A DNA stretch of 64,000 bases from Janthinobacterium sp. LM6 (GTDB taxonomy: Bacteria; Pseudomonadota; Gammaproteobacteria; Burkholderiales; Burkholderiaceae_D): NCBI RefSeq assembly GCF_002002885.1, contig NZ_CP019510.1, positions 2,852,001 through 2,916,000 of the forward strand, written 5' to 3'. Positions 51,489 through 59,035 of this stretch are shown here, piece by piece. The first letter of the stretch is position 1, and the number at the start of each line of letters is the position of its first letter. A model generated the notes under the pieces. The model ran no database searches, was not told the DNA's origin, and worked only from the letters and a program-made list of their open reading frames with translations. Both the position numbers and the translations under genes were made by a program.

Positions 51489-52769
51489 CTACTTTGTGGT
51501 GGAAACCACAAGTCTTGCCTGCCGTTGTACCTTGAAGTAGCGCCAGGCCACCAGGATACCCAGGGTTTGCATGATGGCGCACAGGTAGAAGGTGCTGCCG
51601 ATGCGCCAGTCCTGCGGCGGCAAGTGGCTCACTTCGCCGAGGATCATGCTGCCGAGCAAAGGCATGAAGATGATGCCCAGGCTGCTGATCGATTGCAAGG
51701 AACCCATCAATTCTCCCTGTTCGCTGGCGTTGGACGATTTCGAGATGATGCCTTGCAGCGCCGGTCCGGCGGCAAAGGCCAGCAGGTTGCACAGGATCAG
51801 CGCATACATCATCCAGCCCTGCGTTGCCAGGCCGTACAGCAGATAGGTCAGGGCGCCCGAGGCCATGCCCAGCAGGGACAGGCGCACTTCGCCGAAACGC
51901 TTGATGAGGATGCCCAGCAAGCCCGCCTGCACGACGGCCGCGCACAGGCCCACGCAGAACAGGGCGATGCCGTTCTGGCGCGGCGTCCAGTCGAAGCGGA
52001 AGTGCGTGTACAGCACCCAGGTGGTGTTGAGCATCATTTGCGCAAACGTCATCAGGCCGAAGGCCAGTACCAGGCCGCGGATCTCCACGCGGCGCACCAG
52101 CTTGAGCAGGGCGGCAAACGGGTTGATGCGCGCCAGGGTGAACGGTGCGCGCGGACCCGGCTGCAGCGATTCGGGCACGCAGAAATAGCCGTAGAGGAAA
52201 TTGGCCGCCGACAGGCCCGCCGCCACGTAAAACGGCAGGTGCAGGTTGATTTCGCCCAGCAGGCCGCCCAGCATGGGGCCGCAAATGAAGCCCAGGCCGA
52301 AGGCGGCGCCGATCTTGCCGAAGCTCTTGGCGCGGTTGTCGTGCGTGGAGACGTCGGACGCATAGGCGGACGCGACAGACATGCTGGCCGACGAGACGCC
52401 GCCGATGATGCGGCCGATGAACAGGCAGGCCAGGTTCGGCGCCCAGCCCGTGGCGAGAAAGTTGATGCCCATGCCGGCCATCGAGTACAGCAGCACGGGA
52501 CGGCGTCCCACGCGGTCGCTGATGGCGCCCAGCATGGGCATGAAGATGAATTGCAGCAAGCCGAAGACGGCCGCCATGATGCCGTACCAGAATGCTTGCT
52601 CATCCTTGCCGTTGACAAAGTCGCCGATCAGGATGGGCAGCACGGGCACCACCAGGCCGATGCCCAGCATGTCGATGAAGACGCAGACGAGGATGAAATT
52701 GAGGTTGCCGGCGCTCTTTGGGGCGGGGGATGACGGGGGATGGCTGTCGGGGCTGGTTTTATCGGACAT
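51489..52769 (-). CDS. MFS transporter, TetA/multidrug type
   Basis: A 426-residue major facilitator with 12 helices. It has MLGIGLVVPVLPILI in helix 1, the GAISDRVGRRPVLL loop 2-3 motif (MFS signature) and GPMLGGLLGE in helix 5, as in TetA-like drug/proton antiporters. Drug resistance is not implied by this alone. The start at 52769 gives a hydrophilic N-terminus of about 22 residues; the longer frame to 52886 was not used. Confidence 0.9.
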   Translation of the reverse strand: MSDKTSPDSHPPSSPAPKSAGNLNFILVCVFIDMLGIGLVVPVLPILIGDFVNGKDEQAFWYGIMAAVFGLLQFIFMPMLGAISDRVGRRPVLLYSMAGMGINFLATGWAPNLACLFIGRIIGGVSSASMSVASAYASDVSTHDNRAKSFGKIGAAFGLGFICGPMLGGLLGEINLHLPFYVAAGLSAANFLYGYFCVPESLQPGPRAPFTLARINPFAALLKLVRRVEIRGLVLAFGLMTFAQMMLNTTWVLYTHFRFDWTPRQNGIALFCVGLCAAVVQAGLLGILIKRFGEVRLSLLGMASGALTYLLYGLATQGWMMYALILCNLLAFAAGPALQGIISKSSNASEQGELMGSLQSISSLGIIFMPLLGSMILGEVSHLPPQDWRIGSTFYLCAIMQTLGILVAWRYFKVQRQARLVVSTTK

Positions 52770-52925
52770 GCATGCTTTCGGCGCGCACCCCGCGACGCCG
52801 TGCGGCGTGCGGAGTTCAGTTGTTGGCGTGGCGCCGGCGCGTGGCAGCTTCCTGCTGGCGCGCGGCGCGATAGCTGAGCCTTGCATTATAGACAGCGTGG
52901 GCCATGCTGGCTATCGCCACCCATG

Positions 52926-53576
52926 CTAGAGAGCAATTCCCCATTCGTCGGCGAAGGCGGCGCGGAAGTCCGTCAGCACGGCCAGCCGCTGTTCGGCCAG
53001 TGCGCGGCCCGCCGCCGTCTGCATCTTGCCGGGCAGCTTGTCGAGCTTGGTGACGATATGGTCGAGCGCGTAGGCCTTGTCGTCGAGCGGACGCTGCTGC
53101 GCCAGCGGATCCGTGCCATGCGCCAGCGCGCTATCCATGCGCGCCGCCGTATAGAACAACCGCGCCAGTCCCACGGCGCCCAGCGCATCGATGCGGTCGG
53201 CATCCTGCACGATTTGCGCTTCGATCGTGTGCGGCGGCAAGTCGGCGGAAAAACTGTGCGTCTCGATGGCGTGGGCCACGCCGGCCAATTTTTCTGCCGG
53301 AAAATCCAGTTCCGCCAGCTGGCGACAAGCCAGCGTTGCCGCCTGGCGCGAGGCCAAGTGGCGCTCGGGGTGGTTTTTGGGCAGGTTGACCAGGTCGTGC
53401 AGGTAGCAGGCGGCCATCACGGTGAGGGCGTCCGCGTCCGCATGGTCTTGCAGCAGGACACTGGCATTGCGCCAGACGCGGTGCAGGTGGTTGAGGTCGT
53501 GGGCGCCGTCATCGCCCAGGCCGGCCGTGGCCAGCGCCAGCAGGCGTGGTTGCCATTGGGAAAGCAAAGAATGCAT
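52926..53576 (-). CDS. HD-domain phosphohydrolase
   Basis: A 216-residue HD-superfamily hydrolase resembling YedJ-type proteins. The metal ligands are visible as HDLNHLHRVWRNA (first His), YLHDLVNLPKNHPE (HD pair with NLPK) and QDADRIDALGAVG (last Asp). It probably acts on a nucleotide or phosphate ester; the natural substrate is unknown. Start at ATG 53576; a longer frame passes into the repeat region and was rejected. Confidence 0.9.
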   Translation of the reverse strand: MHSLLSQWQPRLLALATAGLGDDGAHDLNHLHRVWRNASVLLQDHADADALTVMAACYLHDLVNLPKNHPERHLASRQAATLACRQLAELDFPAEKLAGVAHAIETHSFSADLPPHTIEAQIVQDADRIDALGAVGLARLFYTAARMDSALAHGTDPLAQQRPLDDKAYALDHIVTKLDKLPGKMQTAAGRALAEQRLAVLTDFRAAFADEWGIAL

Positions 53577-53722
53577 GTTCACAGTCGTAAAAAGCAGGGG
53601 CCGCCAGTGTGGCATAAAACGCCGCCGCGCGTGGCGGGGAGCCGCCACGCCGGCGTGCCGTATTCGCCACATAAATTGTATCTTTGAAAATCAACAATCA
53701 GTCGGTCGCTTTTTTTTAGCGC

Positions 53723-53737
53723 ATGTAAAATTTACAT
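53723..53737. promoter_or_regulatory. 15-bp palindrome ATGTAAAATTTACAT, copy 1
   Basis: ATGTAAA and TTTACAT flank a central A, giving a perfect odd-length palindrome. The identical 15-mer recurs at 53848-53862. Shape and duplication suggest an operator for a dimeric regulator acting on cheW and the chemoreceptors; this is inference. Confidence 0.45.
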
Positions 53738-53847
53738 AAAGCAAGGGCCGCCAGTACTGCGGGGGGCAGGCACGCCGGCGTGCCGCATTCGCCACATAAA
53801 TTGCATCTTTGAAAATCAAAAATCAGACGGTTGCTCTTTTTTAGTGC

Positions 53848-53862
53848 ATGTAAAATTTACAT
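53848..53862. promoter_or_regulatory. 15-bp palindrome ATGTAAAATTTACAT, copy 2
   Basis: Exact second copy of the palindrome, 125 bp (about 12 helical turns) from the first and 167 bp before the cheW start. Confidence 0.45.
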
Positions 53863-54029
53863 GGGGTAACATTGCCGCACGGAAATTAGAGGCATAAGCT
53901 AATTGCTAGAAAATATTTGCAAAAACACACAAGTGGCGGCCATCCCCTGTTGGATGACTCTGCCACGTCCAAGGCTTGCTTGCAGCGTGCCTTGGCCTGC
54001 GCCCCAGGCGAGTTAACGAAAGGAATATC

Positions 54030-54521
54030 ATGAATACCATTTCCAGCGACACTGGCGCAACCGTTGCCAAGGCTGCCGAATACCTGGCCTTTACCCTGGG
54101 CCAGGAAGAATATGGCATCGACATCCAGAAAGTCAGCGAAATCCGCAGCTATGAAACGCCGACCCGCATCGCCAACGCGCCCGAGTTCGTCAAAGGCGTG
54201 GTCAACCTGCGCGGCATCATCGTGCCCATCGTCGACATGCGCATCAAGTTCAACCTGGGCACGCCCAGCTATGACCAGTTCACCGTCGTCATCATCCTCA
54301 ATATCGGCAACCGCGTCGTCGGCATGGTCGTCGACCGCGTTTCCGACGTCACCACGCTGATGCCGGAACAGATCAAGCCGGCGCCGGACATGGGCCGTTC
54401 GATCAACACGGAATACGTGATCGGCCTGGGCACTATCGACGAGCGCATGCTCATCCTGGTCGATATCGACCAGTTGATGTCCAGCGCCGACATGGGTTTG
54501 ATTGAAAAATTGGCTGCTTAA
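54030..54521 (+). CDS. cheW: Chemotaxis coupling protein CheW
   Basis: The adaptor between chemoreceptors and CheA. The 163-residue product has the CheW fold signatures EYLAFTLGQEEYGIDIQKVSEI (residues about 13-34), PEFVKGVVNLRGIIVPIVDMR and VVGMVVDRVSDVTTL. The ATG at 54030 has AAAGGAATATC upstream. Two chemoreceptor genes follow on the same strand. A strong hairpin separates it from the first. Confidence 0.95.
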   Translation: MNTISSDTGATVAKAAEYLAFTLGQEEYGIDIQKVSEIRSYETPTRIANAPEFVKGVVNLRGIIVPIVDMRIKFNLGTPSYDQFTVVIILNIGNRVVGMVVDRVSDVTTLMPEQIKPAPDMGRSINTEYVIGLGTIDERMLILVDIDQLMSSADMGLIEKLAA

Positions 54522-54615
54522 ATTCTTGCGGAAGGTCAGTCGGCCAAGTTTGTTGGAAACAATTGACCCCAAGCATTGTTTGCTTTTTCTGCAAGGCGCA
54601 CGCTAGCGCATTTCC

Positions 54616-54645
54616 TGGCGCACGGTTCAGCCGAACCGTGCGCCA
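54616..54645 (+). terminator. Hairpin between cheW and the first chemoreceptor gene
   Basis: A 13-bp perfect stem TGGCGCACGGTTC / GAACCGTGCGCCA with loop AGCC lies 94 nt after cheW. Only a weak T-rich tail follows, so it may attenuate rather than fully stop transcription. Confidence 0.6.
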
Positions 54646-54762
54646 GTTTCACTTGAGTTTCACTTTTTACGCCCGTTTCGCCAGATCAGCCAGCCAGCGT
54701 CCGCCCAGAGCGGGAGCGCCAGCCGGCCGCCACGCCGGCATCCGGGTTTTTAGGATAGTCAC

Positions 54763-56403
54763 ATGAATTTATTACGCAACGTCAGCATCGGTGTCCGCCT
54801 GGGACTCGGTTTTGCCGTGATTTTGCTGTTTTCCATGCTCATTACGGGCATCAGCGTCTGGCGCCTGCATGACGTGGCGAGCGCCACGCGCGTCATGATG
54901 GAGCAGCCGCTGGCGAAGGAACGCTATATTTCCGACTGGTATGGCCGTATCGACAGCGCCGTGCGCCGCACCATCGCCATTGCCCGCAGCAGCGACACTT
55001 CGCTGAGCGGCTATTTCGCCGAAGAATCGAAAGTCTCGTCGTCCAGCTCGGCCGAGCTGCAAAAGAAAATCGAGGCGCTGATCGACAAGCCGGAGGAAAA
55101 AGCCATGTTCGCGGGCTTGCTGGAACAGCGCAAGGTATACATCGGTTCGCGCGACCAGGTCTACAAGCTGAAGGGTGAAGCGCAGGTCGATGCCGCCAAT
55201 GACGTGTTTGAAAAGACTTTCGTGCCGGCCGCCGCCAAGTACCAGAAGATGGTCTCGGATTTGCTGGAACACCAGCGCGCCAGCATCGACACGACCGCGC
55301 GCGAGATCGACGCCGTCGCCAATACCAGCCGCAACCTGATGCTGGTGCTGGCAGCGCTGGCGCTGGCTTTTGGCGTCGTCTGCGCCTGGGTCTTGACGAT
55401 GGGCATCGTGCGCCCCCTGCGCACGGCCGTGGACATTGCCCGCAAGGTGGCCGATGGCGATTTGACGGCGCAGATCGACGCCAGCGCCAAAGATGAAACT
55501 GGGCAACTTTTGCTGGCCCTGAAGGACATGAACACGAGCTTGCTCAATATCGTGGGCGAAGTGCGCAGCGGCACGGACAGCATCGCGACGTCGTCGACGC
55601 AGATCGCCGCCGGCAACCAGGACCTGTCTTCCCGCACGGAAGAGCAGGCCGGTTCCCTGGAAGAAACAGCTTCGTCGATGGAAGAGTTGACCAGCACCGT
55701 GAAGCAAAATGCGGATAATGCGCGCCAGGCGAACCAGTTGGCGGCGTCGGCGGCGCAAGTGGCCGTCAAGGGCGGCGCGGTCGTGGCGCAAGTGGTGGGC
55801 ACGATGGAATCGATCAATGCCTCGTCCAATAAAATCGTCGACATCATCAGCGTCATCGACGGCATCGCCTTCCAGACGAATATCCTGGCGCTGAACGCGG
55901 CCGTGGAAGCGGCGCGCGCAGGCGAGCAGGGCCGCGGCTTTGCCGTCGTGGCGTCCGAAGTGCGCAACCTGGCGCAGCGTTCCGCGTCGGCGGCGAAAGA
56001 GATCAAGACCCTGATCGGCGCGTCCGTGGAGCAAGTCAACGCGGGCAGCATGCTGGTGGCGCAAGCCGGTTCGACCATGAACGATATCGTCGACAGCGTG
56101 CAGCGCGTGAGCGACATCATCACGGAAATTACGGCAGCCAGCAGCGAGCAAAGCGTGGGCATCGACGAGATCAACCGGGCCATCGGCCAGATGGATGCTG
56201 TGACGCAACAAAATGCGGCCCTGGTGGAAGAGTCGGCGGCCGCCGCCGAATCGATGCAGCACCAGGCGCACAACCTGGCGCAAGTGGTCAGCGTCTTTAA
56301 ACTCAATGGCCAGCAGGCCGGCGCCGGCGGCGGGAAGGGTGTGCAGCACGTGCAGAAACGCCCGGCAGCGCCGCAAACCACCTTGCGCATCGGCACGCGC
56401 TGA
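54763..56403 (+). CDS. Methyl-accepting chemotaxis protein 1
   Basis: A 546-residue transmembrane chemoreceptor. TM1 is at about residues 12-32, a four-helix-bundle periplasmic sensor at about 35-190, TM2 at about 191-216, then a HAMP domain and the signalling domain (about 300-510) with the hairpin tip [36 protein letters not shown]. There is no C-terminal NWETF pentapeptide. From residue about 214 onward it is almost identical to the next gene, while the sensor domain differs, so the ligand probably differs. Ligand unknown. Confidence 0.95.
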   Translation: MNLLRNVSIGVRLGLGFAVILLFSMLITGISVWRLHDVASATRVMMEQPLAKERYISDWYGRIDSAVRRTIAIARSSDTSLSGYFAEESKVSSSSSAELQKKIEALIDKPEEKAMFAGLLEQRKVYIGSRDQVYKLKGEAQVDAANDVFEKTFVPAAAKYQKMVSDLLEHQRASIDTTAREIDAVANTSRNLMLVLAALALAFGVVCAWVLTMGIVRPLRTAVDIARKVADGDLTAQIDASAKDETGQLLLALKDMNTSLLNIVGEVRSGTDSIATSSTQIAAGNQDLSSRTEEQAGSLEETASSMEELTSTVKQNADNARQANQLAASAAQVAVKGGAVVAQVVGTMESINASSNKIVDIISVIDGIAFQTNILALNAAVEAARAGEQGRGFAVVASEVRNLAQRSASAAKEIKTLIGASVEQVNAGSMLVAQAGSTMNDIVDSVQRVSDIITEITAASSEQSVGIDEINRAIGQMDAVTQQNAALVEESAAAAESMQHQAHNLAQVVSVFKLNGQQAGAGGGKGVQHVQKRPAAPQTTLRIGTR

Positions 56404-56410
56404 TGCCGCC

Positions 56411-56431
56411 GCGGCTGCCCTGGGCAGCCGC
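56411..56431 (+). terminator. Hairpin between the two chemoreceptor genes
   Basis: Near-perfect inverted repeat GCGGCTGCCC / GGGCAGCCGC with a very short loop, 8 nt after the first stop and followed by CCCCTTTTAT. A weak terminator or mRNA end is likely. Confidence 0.55.
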
Positions 56432-56475
56432 AACCCCTTTTATATAGTCTGGTTCCGCTTTTTTAGGATATTCAC

Positions 56476-58122
56476 ATGAATTTGTTAAGAAACGTCAGTA
56501 TTGGTGTGCGCCTCGGCCTGGGTTTTGCCGTGATTTTGCTGTTTTCCATGCTCATTACCGGCATCAGCGTGTGGCGCTTGCACGACGTGGCCATGGCCAC
56601 GCGCACCATGATGGAGCTGCCGCTGGCGAAGGAACGCTATATTTCCGACTGGTATGCAAAGATCGATAGCGGCGTGCGCCGCACCACGGCCATCGCGCGC
56701 AGCAGCGACACGTCGCTGGGCGCGTATTTTGCGGAAGAGGCCAAGCAATCGTCCGTCGTGTCGGGCGAATTGCAAAAGAAAATCGAAGCCTTGATTTCCA
56801 GCCCGGAAGAAAAGGAACTGTTCCGCCTGGTGAGCGAACAGCGCAAGGTCTACCTCGATTCGCGCGCGCAAGTGTCGAAGCTGAAGGCGGATGGACAGGA
56901 AGCCGAGGCAGAAAAGGCGTTCCAGGGCATCTTCGTGCCCGGTTCGACGAAATACCTGAAAGTGGTCAACGACATGCTGCAGCACCAGCGCGCCAGCATC
57001 GACACGACGGCGCGCGAGATCGACGAGGTCGCCAAGACGAGCCGCAACTTGCTGCTGACCCTGGCCGTGCTGGCGCTGGGCTTTGGCGTCGTCTGCGCCT
57101 GGCTGCTGACGACGGGCATCGTGCGCCCCCTGCGCACGGCCGTGGACATTGCCCGCAAGGTGGCCGATGGCGATTTGACGGCGCAGATCGACGCCAGCGC
57201 CAAAGATGAAACTGGGCAACTTTTGCTGGCCCTGAAGGACATGAACACGAGCTTGCTCAATATCGTGGGCGAAGTGCGCAGCGGCACGGACAGCATCGCG
57301 ACGTCGTCGACGCAGATCGCCGCCGGCAACCAGGACCTGTCTTCCCGCACGGAAGAGCAGGCCGGTTCCCTGGAAGAAACAGCTTCGTCGATGGAAGAGC
57401 TGACCAGCACCGTGAAACAGAATGCGGATAATGCGCGCCAGGCGAACCAGTTGGCGGCGTCGGCCGCGCAAGTGGCCGTCAAGGGCGGCGCGGTCGTGGC
57501 GCAGGTGGTGGGCACGATGGAATCGATCAATGCCTCGTCCAATAAAATCGTCGACATCATCAGCGTCATCGACGGCATTGCCTTCCAGACGAATATCCTG
57601 GCGCTGAACGCGGCCGTGGAAGCGGCGCGCGCAGGCGAGCAGGGCCGCGGCTTTGCCGTCGTGGCGTCCGAAGTGCGCAACCTGGCGCAGCGTTCCGCGT
57701 CGGCGGCGAAAGAGATCAAGACCCTGATCGGCGCTTCCGTGGAGCAAGTCAACGCGGGCAGCATGCTGGTGGCGCAAGCCGGTTCGACCATGAACGATAT
57801 CGTCGACAGCGTGCAGCGCGTGAGCGACATCATCACGGAAATTACGGCAGCCAGCAGCGAGCAAAGCGTGGGCATCGACGAGATCAACCGCGCCATCGGC
57901 CAGATGGATGCCGTGACGCAACAAAATGCGGCCCTGGTGGAAGAGTCGGCGGCCGCCGCCGAATCGATGCAGCACCAGGCGCACAACCTGGCGCAAGTGG
58001 TCAGCGTGTTCAAATTGAATGGACAGCAGGCCGGCGCCGGCGGCTTGAAGGCCGTGGGCGGCAGCAAGCGCCCGGCGGCCAAGGCGCCGCAAGAGGCATT
58101 GCAGATCGGCCGCGCCGCCTAA
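56476..58122 (+). CDS. Methyl-accepting chemotaxis protein 2
   Basis: A 548-residue paralogue of the preceding receptor with the same order of parts. The first 40 residues ([20 protein letters not shown]...) and everything after TM2 are almost identical to it. The periplasmic bundle (about residues 42-190) is clearly diverged. The ribosome site TTTTTAGGATATTCAC is also shared. The C-terminal tail differs ([14 protein letters not shown]). Two receptors sensing different ligands through one signalling half is the likely arrangement. Confidence 0.95.
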   Translation: MNLLRNVSIGVRLGLGFAVILLFSMLITGISVWRLHDVAMATRTMMELPLAKERYISDWYAKIDSGVRRTTAIARSSDTSLGAYFAEEAKQSSVVSGELQKKIEALISSPEEKELFRLVSEQRKVYLDSRAQVSKLKADGQEAEAEKAFQGIFVPGSTKYLKVVNDMLQHQRASIDTTAREIDEVAKTSRNLLLTLAVLALGFGVVCAWLLTTGIVRPLRTAVDIARKVADGDLTAQIDASAKDETGQLLLALKDMNTSLLNIVGEVRSGTDSIATSSTQIAAGNQDLSSRTEEQAGSLEETASSMEELTSTVKQNADNARQANQLAASAAQVAVKGGAVVAQVVGTMESINASSNKIVDIISVIDGIAFQTNILALNAAVEAARAGEQGRGFAVVASEVRNLAQRSASAAKEIKTLIGASVEQVNAGSMLVAQAGSTMNDIVDSVQRVSDIITEITAASSEQSVGIDEINRAIGQMDAVTQQNAALVEESAAAAESMQHQAHNLAQVVSVFKLNGQQAGAGGLKAVGGSKRPAAKAPQEALQIGRAA

Positions 58123-58649
58123 ACGGCAAGGGGTGGAGGGTCTTCCTCCACCCAGCCGGCGATCGCCAGCTGCGACAGCCGGTCCGCCTCGCCATTGCGG
58201 TGGCGCGGCAGCCAGCGCAGCGTTACATCGTGTAATTGTTCCAGCAGGGCCACTACGGTGGCCCTTTGCGTTTCCAGCCCCTTGGCGCCGGCCGCCGCCG
58301 TTCCCAGCACATCGTTGATCACCACCTGGCTGTCGCCGTACAGCAACAGTTGCACGGGCGGCGGACGCACGCCGAGTGCCGCCTTCAGCACGGCCGTCAG
58401 GGCCGCATATTCCGCATCGCTGCTGCTGCCGTAACCGGCCGCCTCGCTCACCTCGATGCGTTCGCCGTTCGGCCCCAGCAGCAGGGCGCCGATGCCCAGT
58501 TTGCCCGGATTCGGGTGGGCGGAGCCGTCGAACCAGCCGCGCCAGGCCAGCGGGCCGCCATGGTCCTGGCGCTTGAGCGCCAGCTGCGCGCGGCGCGCCT
58601 GCATCTTGGCTTCCTTGCGCAGTTTGCGCGCCTGCGCTTCCGCCGTCAT
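58119..58649 (-). CDS. RNase HI-like protein
   Basis: A 176-residue protein with an RNase H fold. It has [19 protein letters not shown] (first catalytic Asp), [18 protein letters not shown] (Glu), [13 protein letters not shown] (Asp) and a final [14 protein letters not shown] with the last Asp. The N-terminal 35 residues are basic. It differs from housekeeping RnhA by this extension and probably belongs to the RNase HI-like (DUF-type or YpdQ-like) branch. It converges with and overlaps the second chemoreceptor by 4 nt. Start ATG 58649 overlaps the upstream stop. Confidence 0.85.
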   Translation of the reverse strand: MTAEAQARKLRKEAKMQARRAQLALKRQDHGGPLAWRGWFDGSAHPNPGKLGIGALLLGPNGERIEVSEAAGYGSSSDAEYAALTAVLKAALGVRPPPVQLLLYGDSQVVINDVLGTAAAGAKGLETQRATVVALLEQLHDVTLRWLPRHRNGEADRLSQLAIAGWVEEDPPPLAV

Positions 58650-58999
58650 GGCTTGATCAGGAAGGTGTCGATGAGGCTGCCGATCCAGCACGCCGCCAGC
58701 ACACCCACGGCCACCGTCATGGCGGGGCCGTCATGGGCCGACAGCGCATCGACTTTTTCCACGATCAGCTGCACGTCGAGGGGCAGGGCGCCGCTGTCGA
58801 TCTGTGCCATAACTTGATCCAATCGTGCCATGATCTGGCGCAATACGATCGCCAGCGCGACCAGGGCCGGTACGAGGAACAGGCAGCCGCGCGCCTTGCG
58901 TTTTAACAAGAAATGCCCGCTGCCGGGAAACACGAGGCCCGACAGCAGCATGGCCTGCGTGCGTTTGGATATGGATGAAGGTGAGGAAGAGCCGCTCAT
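58646..58999 (-). CDS. Small membrane protein, unknown function
   Basis: A 117-residue protein with about three hydrophobic segments (around residues 17-30, 38-54 and 95-113). It contains LVFPGSGHFLLKRKARGCLFL, a Gly-rich turn seen in many small TM2-like proteins. Not recognised beyond that. Its stop overlaps the RNase H-like start (ATGA), so the two are translated together; a functional link is otherwise unknown. Confidence 0.75.
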   Translation of the reverse strand: MSGSSSPSSISKRTQAMLLSGLVFPGSGHFLLKRKARGCLFLVPALVALAIVLRQIMARLDQVMAQIDSGALPLDVQLIVEKVDALSAHDGPAMTVAVGVLAACWIGSLIDTFLIKP

Positions 59000-59035
59000 G
59001 CGCGCCTTGGGTAGAGGAAAGAGCGGCCCATCATA

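Larger units (their letters stand above)
53642..53863. repeat. Tandem duplication of about 125 bp upstream of cheW
   Basis: The block from CACGCCGGCGTGCCG through ATTCGCCACATAAATTG, ATCTTTGAAAATCAA, CAGTCGGTCGC and GCATGTAAAATTTACAT occurs twice (about 53642-53738 and 53767-53863) at a spacing of 125 bp, with roughly ten differences. Each copy ends with the palindrome described separately. The region 53577-54029 (about 450 bp) has no gene. Confidence 0.85.

Noticed and set aside
51489..52769. Tetracycline resistance gene
   Set aside because: The protein is TetA-like in general motifs only; many MFS transporters share them, so resistance is not claimed.
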